DNA of 64,000 nucleotides from Cymodocea nodosa (GCA_036874045.1 CM072336.1:16797001-16861000); one strand, 5' to 3'; counted from the stretch's first letter, positions 34,153 to 46,160 are shown. Notes: generated by a model from the letters alone, not told the origin. A program made the numbers and translations.

Positions 34153-36409
34153 ATGGCTACTGGAAATGGTAATTTTTCTTTATATGAAGGCCAAAATCTT
34201 AATCGTCCTTCTTTATTTGATGGAATACATTTTGAATATTGGAAATATAGGATGAATGTTTTTCTTCAAAGTATAGATCATAAATTGTGGTTCATGATTT
34301 TTAAACAATATACTCCGTTAACTACTCTTTATAATACTTGGACAATTACTGAAAAAGAAAATGAAACTTTGAATGCTAATGGCTTAAATATTTTATTTTG
34401 TGCATTGAGTTATGAACAGTTCAGTAAAGTGTCGGCATATAAATCTGCTTATGAGATGTGGCATGCATTAGAAGTTTCACATGAAGGTACTTCTCAAGTT
34501 AAAGAGACAAAAATAAACATGTTGATTCATAAGTATGAACTCTTTAAGATGCATGAAGACGAAAATATTTCTGAGATGTTTTCCAGATTTCTTGATAACA
34601 TAAACTCTTTAAAATGTTTAGGAAAGAATTTTGAACAGAAGGATTTGGTGAGGAAAATTCTCAGATCCCTAAGTTCTAAATGGTCTCAGAAAGTAACATC
34701 AATTGAGGAATCACGAGATTTAAATGTTTATACTATGAATGAACTTATAGGAAATTTAACAGCTTATGAAGTTCAATTAAATGAATCACTAAGTTACAAC
34801 AAACTAAAAATGAAGAAAGAAATAGCCTTCGAAATTAATTCAGATTCTGATATATCTACTGATTCTGACGAGGATTTGATTTTGCTGACTAGGAAATTCA
34901 AGAAAGCATGGAAAGCTAGGAAACACCAAAGGAACAAAAATGATAAACCCTCAACGTCAAAATCATTGAATGACAAGAATTCTTCATCCAAAAAGTATGT
35001 ATGTTACAACTGTACGAAACGTAGACATCTTTCTCTAGATTGTCCTATGAGGAAAAATGAAAAGCAAAGTAGGACAAATCAGAAGAAGACGGCTCAAAAA
35101 ACTCAGAAAAAGTTTTACAAGAAAAAGGCTTTGAAGGTCACTTGGGATGACACATCTGAAGAGTTTGAATTTGAGGAATCAGCATCAAAATCTTCACATT
35201 CAGAAGGAGAACAAGAGTTAGAAGATGTTGTTCATGTGTGCTTCATGGTAGATGAGTCTGAGGTAATATCTGATCTTGTAAGTCATTCAGATTTCAACTT
35301 TGATGAATTATTATGTACTTATCATGCATTATTACAAAAACTTAAAGTATGTAAACTGGAAAATAAGAATATTAGAAAATCTTCATCCATTATGGAAGAA
35401 GAAAATTATTTCATGTCTACTACTTTAGAAAGTTTAAATGTGATAATGAAAATCATGTTAGAGATTTGCAAAAATTTAGATTTAATGAATGTATCTTGAA
35501 TGAACAAATACAGAATATAAATGCTGAAAAATTAAAGATAGAATCTGAAAATGAAATGTTGAGAAACAATATAAATGAACTTGAATTAGAGATAGAAAAA
35601 TTAAAACTGAGAGAGCAAGATTTAAATTCTACCATTTAGAAATGGAATTTAAGTCAAACTAAGTTAAACAAACTAACTAGTACCCCTGCGGTGTCTTATA
35701 AATTTGGCTTAGGATTTGATTATCCTGAATATCCTAAATCTCAAGCCAATAAAGGATTTATTAGTTGCAATTCAAGTAAATCTAAGACTAAAATTCCTTT
35801 TATTATGAAACAAGGTAATAAATATGTAGAAGTAGGTACTTCAAGGGATGAATCATGCAGTAATAATATAAATCAATGTGATTTGTCAAATTGTACTTCT
35901 AACATGACTATAAATGTTTCTAAAAATCTTGTTTCTTGTTCTGGAAATTTAGTTTCTAATGTTTCTAAAATTTCAGACAATTGTAGTAAACTGAAAAATC
36001 AGAAACCTGAGCATGTAATTCAATACACTGGTATTAAACCAATTACTCATTCTGCATGTGATAAAACAAAAAATTCTTGTGCATAAAAAGATTTTGTATG
36101 TACGGAAAGTGTTAATACTAGTACAAAATCTTGGTATGAACTTACATAAATGTATAAGCATGACCAAAATAAATTAACATCTAATAAAAATATGTTTGGT
36201 CTTGATTATACTACATTTGAAAAAAAAAAGAATGATTGCAAAGCAATAATGCTATATGTGAGTATGAAGCTAATGATAAATCAATAGTACTTTCAACTAA
36301 TAAGAATATAAATGATAATGTTAAACTAATTTTAAACAAAAAGAAGAAATATGCGTTTAATGAACTTGGTCCTCAACAACATTGGGTACCAAGAAAAAGT
36401 TTTTCTTAG
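34153..36409 (+). pseudogene. gag: gag of element C, single frameshift plus later stops
   Basis: Start ATG 34153 (MATGNGNFSLYEGQNLNRP), about 200 bp after the LTR. The first 448 codons are open: capsid-type domain (residues about 20-230; YWKYRMNVFL, EGTSQVKETKINML, LRSLSSKWSQKV), Ser/Lys-rich linker, zinc knuckle CYNCTKRRHLSLDC near 35010. In A the knuckle is KKPGH; here the usual Gly before His is Arg. Loss of one A in an A-run near 35430 shifts the frame. The coiled coil continues in the other frame to about 35650 (TAG near 35637), and the tail ends WVPRKSFS with TAG at 36407-36409. In the parent this TAG separates gag and pol in the same frame. Confidence 0.93.
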
Positions 36410-36421
36410 TTTGTGTTGCAG

Positions 36422-39131
36422 GAGGAAACAACATCAAAATGGATCTTGGAAACATTTAGTGAGAGGATTGGGCATATAAATATGAGACTGTTACATAAAC
36501 TATCTAGGAAACATTTAGTGAGAGGTTTACCAAAGATTAAATACTCAAAGAACTTTGTGTGATGCATGTGAGTTAGGTAAACTTCACAAAAACTCTTTTA
36601 AATCCAAAACTGATATTTCAAGCAAGAGAGTCTTAGAACTTATACATTTGGATCTATTTGGACCAACAAGAATCATGAGTCTTTGTGGTAAATGGTATGT
36701 ATTTGTTTTAGTAAATGAATTCTCTAGATACACTTGGGTATATTTTCTAGCATCTAAGATAGAAGTTTTTGAAAAATTTAAAATATTTTGCAATTTTGTT
36801 CAAAATGAGCAAAGTGTCTCTATTCAAAAACTTAGGAGTGATCATGGAACTGAATTTGATAATGATCAAATGGATAACTATTGTAATGAGCATGACATTG
36901 ATCACATATTTTCTTTCCCAAGAGCACCGTGTCAAAATGGTATTGTTGAGAGAAAGAATAGATCACTTCAATAAATGGCCAGAACTATGTTGAATGAACA
37001 TAAGTTACCTCAAAATCTTTGGGCTGAAGAAGTAAATACAGCTTGTTATGTTATTAACAGAAGTCATTTAAGACCTCATGTTAATAAAACTCCTTTTGAA
37101 ATTATGTTTAATAGGGTTCCAAAAATTTCCTATATGAAATCATTTGGCTGCAAATGTTTTATTTTTAATACTAAGGATAAAAGGGATAAATTTCAAGCCA
37201 AATCGGATGAAGGAATTTTTGTAGGTTACTCTACTAGAAGTAATGCCTATAGAGTATATAACAAGACTTCTAAGACTATTGAAGAAACCCTCCATGTAAG
37301 CTTCAATGAAAATTCTCTTAGAGAATCTCAATCTAAAGCTGATAATGATGATTTGATCAATTTTCCAAATTAGTTAGAGATCAATAGAGAGATTGATGAT
37401 TTATCTGAAAAAATCAAAAATATGAACTTAAATGATCAAACTAATGATGAAAGTGATGGACTTTCAGATGTTGATGAGAATATTAAGGAAAATCAAAGAA
37501 ATTGGCCCTATTCTTCATCACATCCCATTACTCAAGTCATTGGTAATATTAATGAGGGAGTTAAAACTAGAGCTTCAGTAAATTTAAATAGTATGTGTAT
37601 GTTTGTTTCTATGGTGGAACCAAGGAATATACAAGAAGCATTAAGAAGCAATGTAAGAAGAACTAAATCAATTCATCAGAAATGATGTATAGGAATTAGT
37701 CTCTCCACCAGAAAATCAATCCATAATAGGTACAAAGTGGATCTTTAGAAACAAAACTAACGAAACTAGTCAAATTATAAGGAATAAAGCTAGATTAGTT
37801 GCACAAGGGTATACATAGGAAGAAGGATTAGATTATGATGAAACATTTGCTCCTATGGCTAAGTTAGAAAGTATTAGAATATTATTGGCCTATGCTTGTT
37901 ATATGGATTTTAAATTATATCAAATGGATGTAAAGAGTGCATTTCTAAATGGTTTAATTAATGAAGAAGTCTATGTAAAACAACCACTTGGATTTGAAGA
38001 TATTAAAAATCCTGACTTTGTGTATAAATTGAAGAAAGCCTTATATAGTTTGAAGCAAACACCTAGATCATGGTATGAAAGATTGTCGACTTTTTTAATA
38101 GAAAAAGGCTATATCATGGGAAAAGTGGATCATACTCTATTTATTAAGAGAGATGGTAAAGATCAGATTGTTGTTCAAAATATACGTGGATGATATAATC
38201 TTTGGAGCAACCTCTGATAAGTTGATAGAAATATTCTCTGAAGAGATGACTAATCAGTTTGAAATGAGTATGATAGGAGAACTTTCATATTTTCTAGGAC
38301 TTCAAATTAAGCAAATGGATAAAGGTATATTTTTAAATCAGGAAAAATATGCAGATGAAATGCTTAAGAAATTTAATTTTAATGATACAGGGATTCAAGG
38401 AACTCCTATGAGTACTACTTTAAAGTAGATATTGATGACATAGGAAAATCTATAGATCAAAGAAAATACAGAAGTATGATTGGTTCTTTACTTTATTTGA
38501 CTGCTAGTAGACCTGATATTATGTTTGCTGTATGTGTTTGTGCTAGATTTCAATCAAATCCTAAGGAATCACACTTAATTGCAGTTAAAAGAAATTTAGA
38601 TATATACAAGGAACTAAAAATTTCGGACTGTATTATTCTAAGGATAGTTCAATAGATCTTATAGGATATACTGATGCTGATTATGCAGGATCTAAATCTG
38701 ATAGAAAGAGTACTAGTGGCACATGTCAATTATTGGGAAATAATTTGGTGTCATGGTTTAGTAAAAAGCAAAACTGTGTAGCACTTTCTACTACAGAAGC
38801 TGAATATATTGCTGTTGCACTGTGTTGCACTTAGATTTTGTGGATAAGGCAAACTTTAGAAGATTTTGGATTATCTTATGATACAACTGAGATTTATTGT
38901 GATAGTAGTTCTGCAATAAATCTTTCCAAAAATCCTGTATTAGATTCAAGAGCAAAGCATATAGAGGTTAGATATCATTTTCTAAGAGATAACGTAATTA
39001 AAGGAAAAATTAAATTAGAATTTGTGTCTAGTAAAAATCAATTAGCTGATATATTTACAAAACCTCTAGACGAAAATACATTCTGCAACATTAGATTAAA
39101 TTTAGGTATTTGTAGGCTATGTGATGTGTAA
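36422..39131 (+). pseudogene. pol: pol of element C, protease deleted
   Basis: Only KWI remains of the protease entrance; the DSGAS active site and about 400 bp up to the pre-integrase finger are gone, replaced by a 19-bp copy of nearby sequence. Integrase has D (HLDLFGP), D (RSDHGTEF) and E (GIVERKNRS). Reverse transcriptase has YQMDVKSAFL and YVDDIIFGA. RNase H has TDADYAGSKSDRKS and CDSSSAI, with the family end GICRLCDV at 39129-39131. Other lesions: stop near 36972, TAG near 37372, a deletion near 37645, TAG 37816-37818 (shared with B), an extra A near 38178, TAG near 38426, a 2-bp loss near 38594 and TAG near 38832. Confidence 0.93.
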
Positions 39132-40712
39132 AATGCTTAAACTCCACATAAAAAGATAAATATTATTGATGATGTTGTTCACCTCATAGATATTATATAC
39201 TTATTATAAATATCTAAAGTAATATCTAAACTGTTGATTAAGATACTATGTATTTATTGTAAAATCATAGTAGTATCTTATTGATTTTAAGTAGTTTATC
39301 AATTTTAATAGTTTTTACTATTTTAAGTGGAAGTGTAAATGAAAAACATTAAATACTTCTGACATTCTGAAATTTTGATTAAATGTTTTCTTTGAATCAA
39401 GAAAAATGCATATGATCATGCATAAATTTGACTTAATTGATTAAACTTGTAGAATAAGTTATATGTAACTCATCTTAAGCTGTTAATCAAAAGTATAAGC
39501 TTATTGAAACTGATTCATATTCTCAGTACAATCATAGAAGTAAAAATTCTATGAGATTTGTGTTTTATTGCATCTTTATTAATGGAATACATATATACTA
39601 TGCTTAAAATGAAAAGTGCTTACAAAGTAAAAATCTTTTAGAGTTTATTGATCAGTTTGATCACGAGTCTTTTGTACTTGAGCAGATAGATATGTAAAGA
39701 TTGTTGTCCTCAAAAAGGATTCTTTAAATCTGGCAACCTAAGGTCCTGATCAGATCTGGGATTGTTGACTAAAAGCTTTTTACACGGGTACATTAGAAAG
39801 CTCTTGTATGATTCAAGCTTTTCAAACTAACTTTTAAAAAATTTATCAATATTTACGGTTTTGAAAAGAAAAAGTTGTTTCATTAATTACAGATATCTTT
39901 GAATCGCATATAGTTTATACCAATATGACTATTGATTTATTGAATCAACATTAGTACTTTTGAAAAGGTTTATTTGAGATACATTCTTTTATTCTCCTTG
40001 AATTAATCGAATTGAGTTCAAAGTTGTGTTTTGATTCATATACAGTAGGAATTGATTCTGGAAATCATTTTTGATGATGTCAGGATAATGGAAGACTTTG
40101 AAAAGAAAATGTAAAAGTATAGTTATACTTAACATCTATTGTCACTACAAGTATATTTTGTATTTTGATTGAATATATTTGAAGTATATTTGTAGGGGGA
40201 GGATTAACAATGTCGAAAACAGATTAATATAATTTAGAATACAAATCTTAGTTAATCTGAATTAATGTCCTCTTAAAATCTTGATGAAATAATTTAAAAA
40301 GACAAATAAACTATTTTAGATTTAAAGGACAAAATGTTCAAATAGTTTACAATGTTCTCAAGATAATGTTAAGTTTAGCATGTGTGTTGTTTTCGAAACG
40401 TTTCAGTTGGAAGCATCCGAAAATTGGTTTACTAACTAGATGTTATGTTAGATAAGTTAACGTGTAAAACTGCCTCTAGACAGCGTTTTACTCGTTAGGT
40501 TGGTTAACTCAACGAGTTATACTTGAATATTTTGGGTACCTTGATTGAATAAACTTTATTCAATATTTATTTAATTTCTAAACCCGACTTCTCTTCACGT
40601 TGAGTTATACGCCTAAAAACCTTATTTAAACACTTATTACATGGGGACTTAGGTTATTTGTAAACTTTGTCAAGAAAATCTTTCCCGCTTGTTGCTGTTA
40701 CAACTTGCGACG
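39132..40712 (+). other. Spacer between pol and ORF3 of C; possible ORF3 promoter
   Basis: Non-coding and conserved in A and B. Purine tract TGTAGGGGGAGGATTA at 40191-40206. At 40490-40520 there is an inverted pair, CTCGTTAGGTTGG and TAACTCAACGAG; near 40597 CACGTTGAGTTAT. A TATA-like TTATTTAAACAC is near 40622, about 90 bp before the ORF3 ATG. These are the sites found in the family LTR. A promoter role is inference. Confidence 0.6.
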
Positions 40713-42943
40713 ATGGTCTCCAAGTTCTACAAAGGTCGTAGTAGAGGAAAAGGCAAAAGCAGAAGAGATGCAAAAGGAAAAGAAATAGAGAATGATGAAG
40801 TTCCACATACTTGGTTCAAGAAAATATTTCGAGTAGACAAAAGTTTAGCATAACTTTATAGAGATTACTTCTTTCCTCAAGGAATATTAGATGAAGTTAA
40901 ACAAGAACTTCAACATACTGATGCAAATATTACATACATGGGTATTCGTAATAAATTTGATAGAGAATACAGAATGAAATGTGCTGAGATTGCATTTTTG
41001 GAACAGTTTGCAAAATATTTGGAAAAATGTGTAGGTTCATCAAATAAAACTCCTATAAACGGTACAAGACTACAGATATTCCTACTCCTTTATATTCAAA
41101 ACAAGTAGAATCAGATATTGCCGTAGACAAAACAAAAGTTGACAGTCTTCAAAAGGCTATTGCAATAGAAAGTGCCTTAGAAGAATTAAAGCAGAAAACT
41201 TTTATAGAGCAATTTGAAAAGAAAATAGCAATACTTGAAAAGGAGAAATGAAAATGTTATAGAAGAAGGAAAGTCAGAAAAATTATGTCTAAGGAAACAA
41301 AGTCTATTGAAAAAGGAAAATCAGATGAAAATTTATTTCCAAAGGACAATGTATGTCTAGACATTGTACCTTATTGTGCATCTGAAAAACTCATCAGTTC
41401 CGAACACACTAAAACTGATGAAGATAATGAGACTTTATTTTCCCTTGCTAGAAAACTTGAGAAGAAATCCAAGTCAAATATAAGCTCAAGTTTTTCTATT
41501 AGTAAGAGTCCTAATGATGCAGAAATTGACAAATCAGAGCATCAAGCACCTGACATTGAACAAGTTATTGCAAATATAATTGACAATGTTGAAGTAGTAA
41601 CTAGTTCAAAGGCTCAATTGTCTAGAGTAGCAGATATTGAAATTGTTAAGACTCCAGAAGAGCTAAAAGTTAACCAGCCTTCTACGGAATCTATAGAAGC
41701 AGAGTCTGAGAATTCACAACATGAATCAATGGAATTATCTGTTGAACAAAATGAACAATTACAGAGAGATACACCGACTGTAGAATTTGTAGAAAAATTG
41801 TACTCTGAACATTCTATAGAGACTGAACAGATGAATGTTGAGCATATTGACAATGTTCCTAACACTGTTGAAGCTGAAGAATCAAGCTTACCTAAGCAGC
41901 TTCAAGATAATATTTTGGAAGAGGAACAACATGACATTCATTTTGAAGAAGAGGTTCCTGAAGATGAATTAAACTCTGAATCACGGCTTCAGGTATCACC
42001 TTCTTTGTGTACAATATTAAAAATTCAAGGTAATGCAATTCATTTTAGATCTGAAGAAGCATTGAAGAAATATAATAATCTGATTACATGTCAGATTCTG
42101 CATGCTCGTCCAATAAAATTCAGAAATTTGATGGAAATAAGAGATCTGTTTGAGTTTCAAGGCCTCATTAAATTCTTGCCAGTAGGAACAAAATGGAAGC
42201 AATACACAAAGCTTATTGCAGCTTTTTATAGCAATCTGGACAAGAATGGAAATTTTTTGAAAACTCAAATAAATGAACAGGAGTTTATATATACTCTTGA
42301 GTTAATTTTTGAAGTTTTAGGATTAAATAATGAAGGTGTTGTTATCAACAGATTTGACATAATAAGACAACTCGAATGGAACATTCAGTCTTTATCAAAA
42401 ATTCCAGATGTATATTCTGAAATGAGATTAATGGAAAATCTGAATGCAGAGGCAAGATTTATTGCAAATATATTGCATGCAAATTTATTTCAGAGAGTTG
42501 GACACAATTTAGAAGTCAGCAGAAGCTGTTTATATGCAACTTATGGCCTACTGAATAGAATTCAAATAAATTGGTTTGATGTTTTTATGTCTCAACTACA
42601 GCATATGAGTTCAAAGTTATTTTATGGTGATGCTGTATGTAGAATCCTTGCAAACCAATTGACTTTATCTAAGTGGCCCTCTGAAACTAAAGGCATGAGA
42701 GCATTTAGTGTCAAAGATTTGCAAAAATTTCAGGCCATGCATAAACCTCAATGACAACAACAACAACAACCTGATACAAACCATATACAACAACAACAAC
42801 AAAGTTATTCAGTTCAAGCAGAACAGCAAACCCAGCTACCTCCTGACTTAGATGTAGTGCTTAACGACTTCAGAAATGATATTAGGCATCTAGGAGATAA
42901 AATATGTAATGCTATAAGTGATATACTTAGGAGGGGTCGATAA
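40713..42943 (+). pseudogene. ORF3 of element C (additional ORF), nearly complete
   Basis: Start ATG 40713 (MVSKFYKGRSRGKGKSRRDAK), basic. A GAA-to-TAA change at 40851-40853, a short deletion near 41073 and a stop near 41249 break the first third. From 41285 to 42754, 489 codons are open: a charged acidic region with EEE/ESE clusters, then a conserved domain at about residues 245-470 of that frame (RDLFEFQGLIKFLPVG, IAAFYSNL, LELIFEVLGLNNEGV, HANLFQRVGHNLEVS, LLNRIQINWFDVF, SKWPSETKGMRAF). After a TGA at 42752 the Gln-rich stretch and C-terminal helix continue to 42943. No signal peptide, membrane segment or Cys pattern of an envelope. Motif order resembles the plant 'putative plant transposon protein' domain (my inference). 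Function unknown. Confidence 0.88.
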
Positions 42944-43445
42944 CTGTTTTTGTTTGTTTCTGAATACAAAATGTAATGTTTGTATTACTTGTTTGATTTG
43001 ATTGAACAATACATTTTTCTGTAAATGTCTTCAATTATTATTCTTGTTTACAGAAAGAGTTGTTGTAATTATATCTCTTATATGTATATATATATTCTCT
43101 GTAATTATCTTTTTGATTAATGACAAAAGGGGGAGAAATATTATAAAAAGATGATTATGATCTTAATTGCATATATATATATTATAAAAGGAGATGCTAT
43201 TTAAATGGTTATTGTAATCTGACAAATGATAATTAGAAAACTGATACTTATATAATTATTGACATCTAAGAGTTTTAGTTCTGAGAGGTAAAATTTGCAC
43301 AAACAATAGAAATAAGCTTAAGTGAACTTAAGTCAACAAACAAGTTTGTTGAATTAAAAGTTAACCCAACGAAGGTGCTTTGTTGAGTTAAACATATTTC
43401 ATAATTGATTTAATATGGTTTTGTCATCATCAAAAAGGGGGAGAT
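42944..43445 (+). other. 3' untranslated region of C with two purine tracts
   Basis: CAAAAGGGGGAGAAAT at 43124-43139 and the terminal CAAAAAGGGGGAGAT ending at 43445, directly before the LTR. Between them is an inverted pair around AACTTGTTTG/CAAACAAGTT-like sequence near 43330. No coding frame. Confidence 0.85.
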
Positions 43446-44992
43446 TGTTGAGTATTTTTGTTTTGATGATGTGTGCTGAATGAAAATAATCATATTTGCT
43501 CAATTACTATTGCTTGTGAAAAGAAATTAAAATCATCAATTAATACAGAAAAAGCTTACTGATATAAATACTTGTCTGTATTGGATCTGAAGTTAATAAC
43601 TAGTCGTTTCGTTGCATTAATTTCTCATTTAGCTAAACATTAAGTTAACATGTGTTTTTATTGAAAATCATGATATGTTTTAATGTTATATCTTCTATAT
43701 CATGAACAGTGCACGTTTAGACAACTCGTTAAGTTAGAATTTTGTTTGTATAGAGGTCACATGAGAACTCGTTAAGTTAGAAGCTTAAAGGTTAAAATAG
43801 GTCACGTGATAACTCGTTAAGTTAGTGAGTAAAAGAAGAGACGAACTCGTTAAGTTAGTGTTATACACGTGGTGAAATTATAAGTTACGAATGTTGTATT
43901 GTATCACGTGAGGTGCACATGTTTAACTCGTTAAGTTAACATAACTAAACGCGTTGAGTTGCTATATTAAATACTAAGACAACACGTTAGGTTAGCGTTA
44001 TAAACTTAAGTTGTTATTTTTGCATGTGGTAAAATTCTTATTATAAAAACATTTGTTTATTACTGGTTCGTTGAGTTATCATAACACAATGGAGATGGTT
44101 CGTTGAGATAGCATAACACCATGGACTTAGTTCGTTGAGTTAGCTATAGTACTTGTCACGTAAAATGGCACATGGTGAACTCGTTAAGTTAGAAACGTTA
44201 AGTTATATATACACTTGTGTTACTCGTTTAGTTAACATTAAATAACGACTTCTTATTACACTGATGAAAAACTTTTGGACGAGAAAGTTTATTTTGAGGA
44301 AATTTTTCAGAGATCCAAGACTGATGATTAAAGAAAATTTGAAATATAAACGTGGGTTAGAATGTGTGTGTTTTGATGAAGGAAAAAGAAAAGACATGGA
44401 GAAGTGGAAAACTGGTAGTGGTTAAACGTGAAGGATATGCATGAAATGAAGATACAATATAAAAGACATAGAATTCTCGTTGATCAATTTATCCTTGCAC
44501 ACAAAACAAAAAATATTTTCAAGGATCAAACCATCCCTGCACACCAAAAGAAAAATCTTTTTCAGGGATCAAAAACACCTCTTCAGGAAAAATCTCTCAA
44601 GTGGAAGAAAGTTCAGTGAAGCATAAAAAAGTAAGATTTTCGTCACTGAAGATTTGAAGTATCAGAAGAAAGCAAATTTGGTGAAGCATGAAAGACAAGA
44701 TATTCGTCACTAAAGAATTGCTGAAGAAGAAAAAGAAGAAGAAGAAAGATCTCAAACAGGGAGAAAAGTTTTAAATTCCGCAAATTAGTTTTCTCTGTTT
44801 GTAGTTATGAAATTGTTTAGATGATACATGGTATCGAGTTATAATTGCATCTACAATTTCTGAGGAGAATTGAATTGTATATTGTAATTGAAACCTTGAA
44901 TAAAAATGATTTTATGAAAACAATGTTTCGACTTATTTTTGAGAATTAAAGTTTCAATTCACCCCCCTCTTGTGTAGCCATACGATCCTACA
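43446..44992 (+). repeat. 3' LTR of element C
   Basis: 1547 bp, collinear with the 5' LTR; missing about 19 bp near its 3' end (after GTTTCAATT at 44951). Ends CGATCCTACA, followed by ATGTA. Confidence 0.96.
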
Positions 44993-46160
44993 ATGTATTT
45001 CTTGAAATTATGCAGATTCTTTCACGAAAACATATAATAGTTCATAAGATATGAATTATTATATGAGAAATTACTCCCCCTACATAAATGTAGTGTAAAG
45101 AATCTATAACGTACTTAATCTGGGTTGCCAAGCCCTAAGTAGATTTGGCTTGAAAAGGTCAAATAGCTTACTTAAAGAGGATGCTAAGCTTTAAATAGAT
45201 TTGAGTCTCTCCTTTTCTTTTTAATTTGAATGAAATACAGAAACAAGTAGTAAAGTTAACAATTTAGACTTTCTGACTTTTATCTTATTCTGTTTACAAA
45301 AGATAATTCATAGAGATATACCTACAGAAACTTAAAAGAATTCAATAATGAGTACACAACTTAAGACAATAAATATCGTATATTATGTGTAAAGAGTAGA
45401 TAATAACAAAAATAACAAGGATTATATGCACAGATTATGGCAGGATTGTTATAACACCTTGAAAGATAAATTAAGCTTGAGTACATTACCCCCTTTTTTT
45501 TTTATATTCATATATATATTTTATGTATTACCTCCCACAATATCATCTTTTTACGTGATCACAATCCCTTGCTTAGGGGAAAGATAACTAGTTACTCAAT
45601 GACAAGTGAGAATAGGTAATTTTTTTTTTTAAATATAATCTGAATTACTTGCAAAATGAGTTTTCAGTCAGCACATCCCAAACCAGTTGGTTTAAGTGAC
45701 TAAGGTTTAAGATCTCCCAACGGACTTAATTACTCAAGTAATTACAGATAAAAAATAAACAAAAATAAAATAAGACAGTAAATTAAATTAGAGGCAACCG
45801 TAATATTTAATTTTTCTAACAGAATGTTAATAACTTTCCTTTAGTAAAAAGTACATACTTTCTATGTATTTTCCTATTAAAATCTCTGTAATAGCATATA
45901 CATAAGTAACAAAAATATAGTTGGCACTCACATTGAATCAATTTAACTTTTCCTTAAGTAATCTTTTCTGAATTTTTCTTAAATAAATTAACTTCAATAA
46001 GAATCAGAATTTCATAAATTCTTAGCTACCAGAAAACTGTAATTCAAAAATAGATATTTTGTTTTGTTTTGTTTTGTTTTTGTTTTTTTTCTTTTGATAA
46101 TAAGGACATTAAATTCTAAAACTACCTTATAACAAACCAAAATATAATGAATAGTACCAT
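44993..46160 (-). other. Spacer of element E between pol and the C insertion
   Basis: Continues E after the ATGTA duplication. On the minus strand there are two purine tracts: an A-run plus GGGGG near 45486-45500 and GTAGGGGGAGTAA near 45070-45083. A (GTTTT)n microsatellite lies at about 46058-46090. No coding frame. Confidence 0.7.

Larger units (their letters stand above)
32385..44992 (+). mobile_element. Element C: complete SIRE-like copia element with ORF3
   Basis: 12608 bp, LTRs of 1566 and 1547 bp, TG...CA ends, perfect 5-bp duplication, primer-binding site, gag, pol, long spacer, ORF3, two purine tracts. It is the only full-length A/B/C-family copy here and so the reference for the others. 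In the first ~210 bp the LTRs differ at about 6 positions by eye. It cannot be autonomous: the protease is deleted and several stops interrupt pol and ORF3. Confidence 0.97.

Noticed and set aside
40713..42943. ORF3 as a viral envelope gene
   Set aside because: No signal peptide, Cys pattern or membrane anchor in A-C; only E has one hydrophobic stretch. Name kept neutral.
46058..46090. (GTTTT)n tract as a possible terminator or purine tract
   Set aside because: A simple microsatellite without the GGGGG core found in the real purine tracts.
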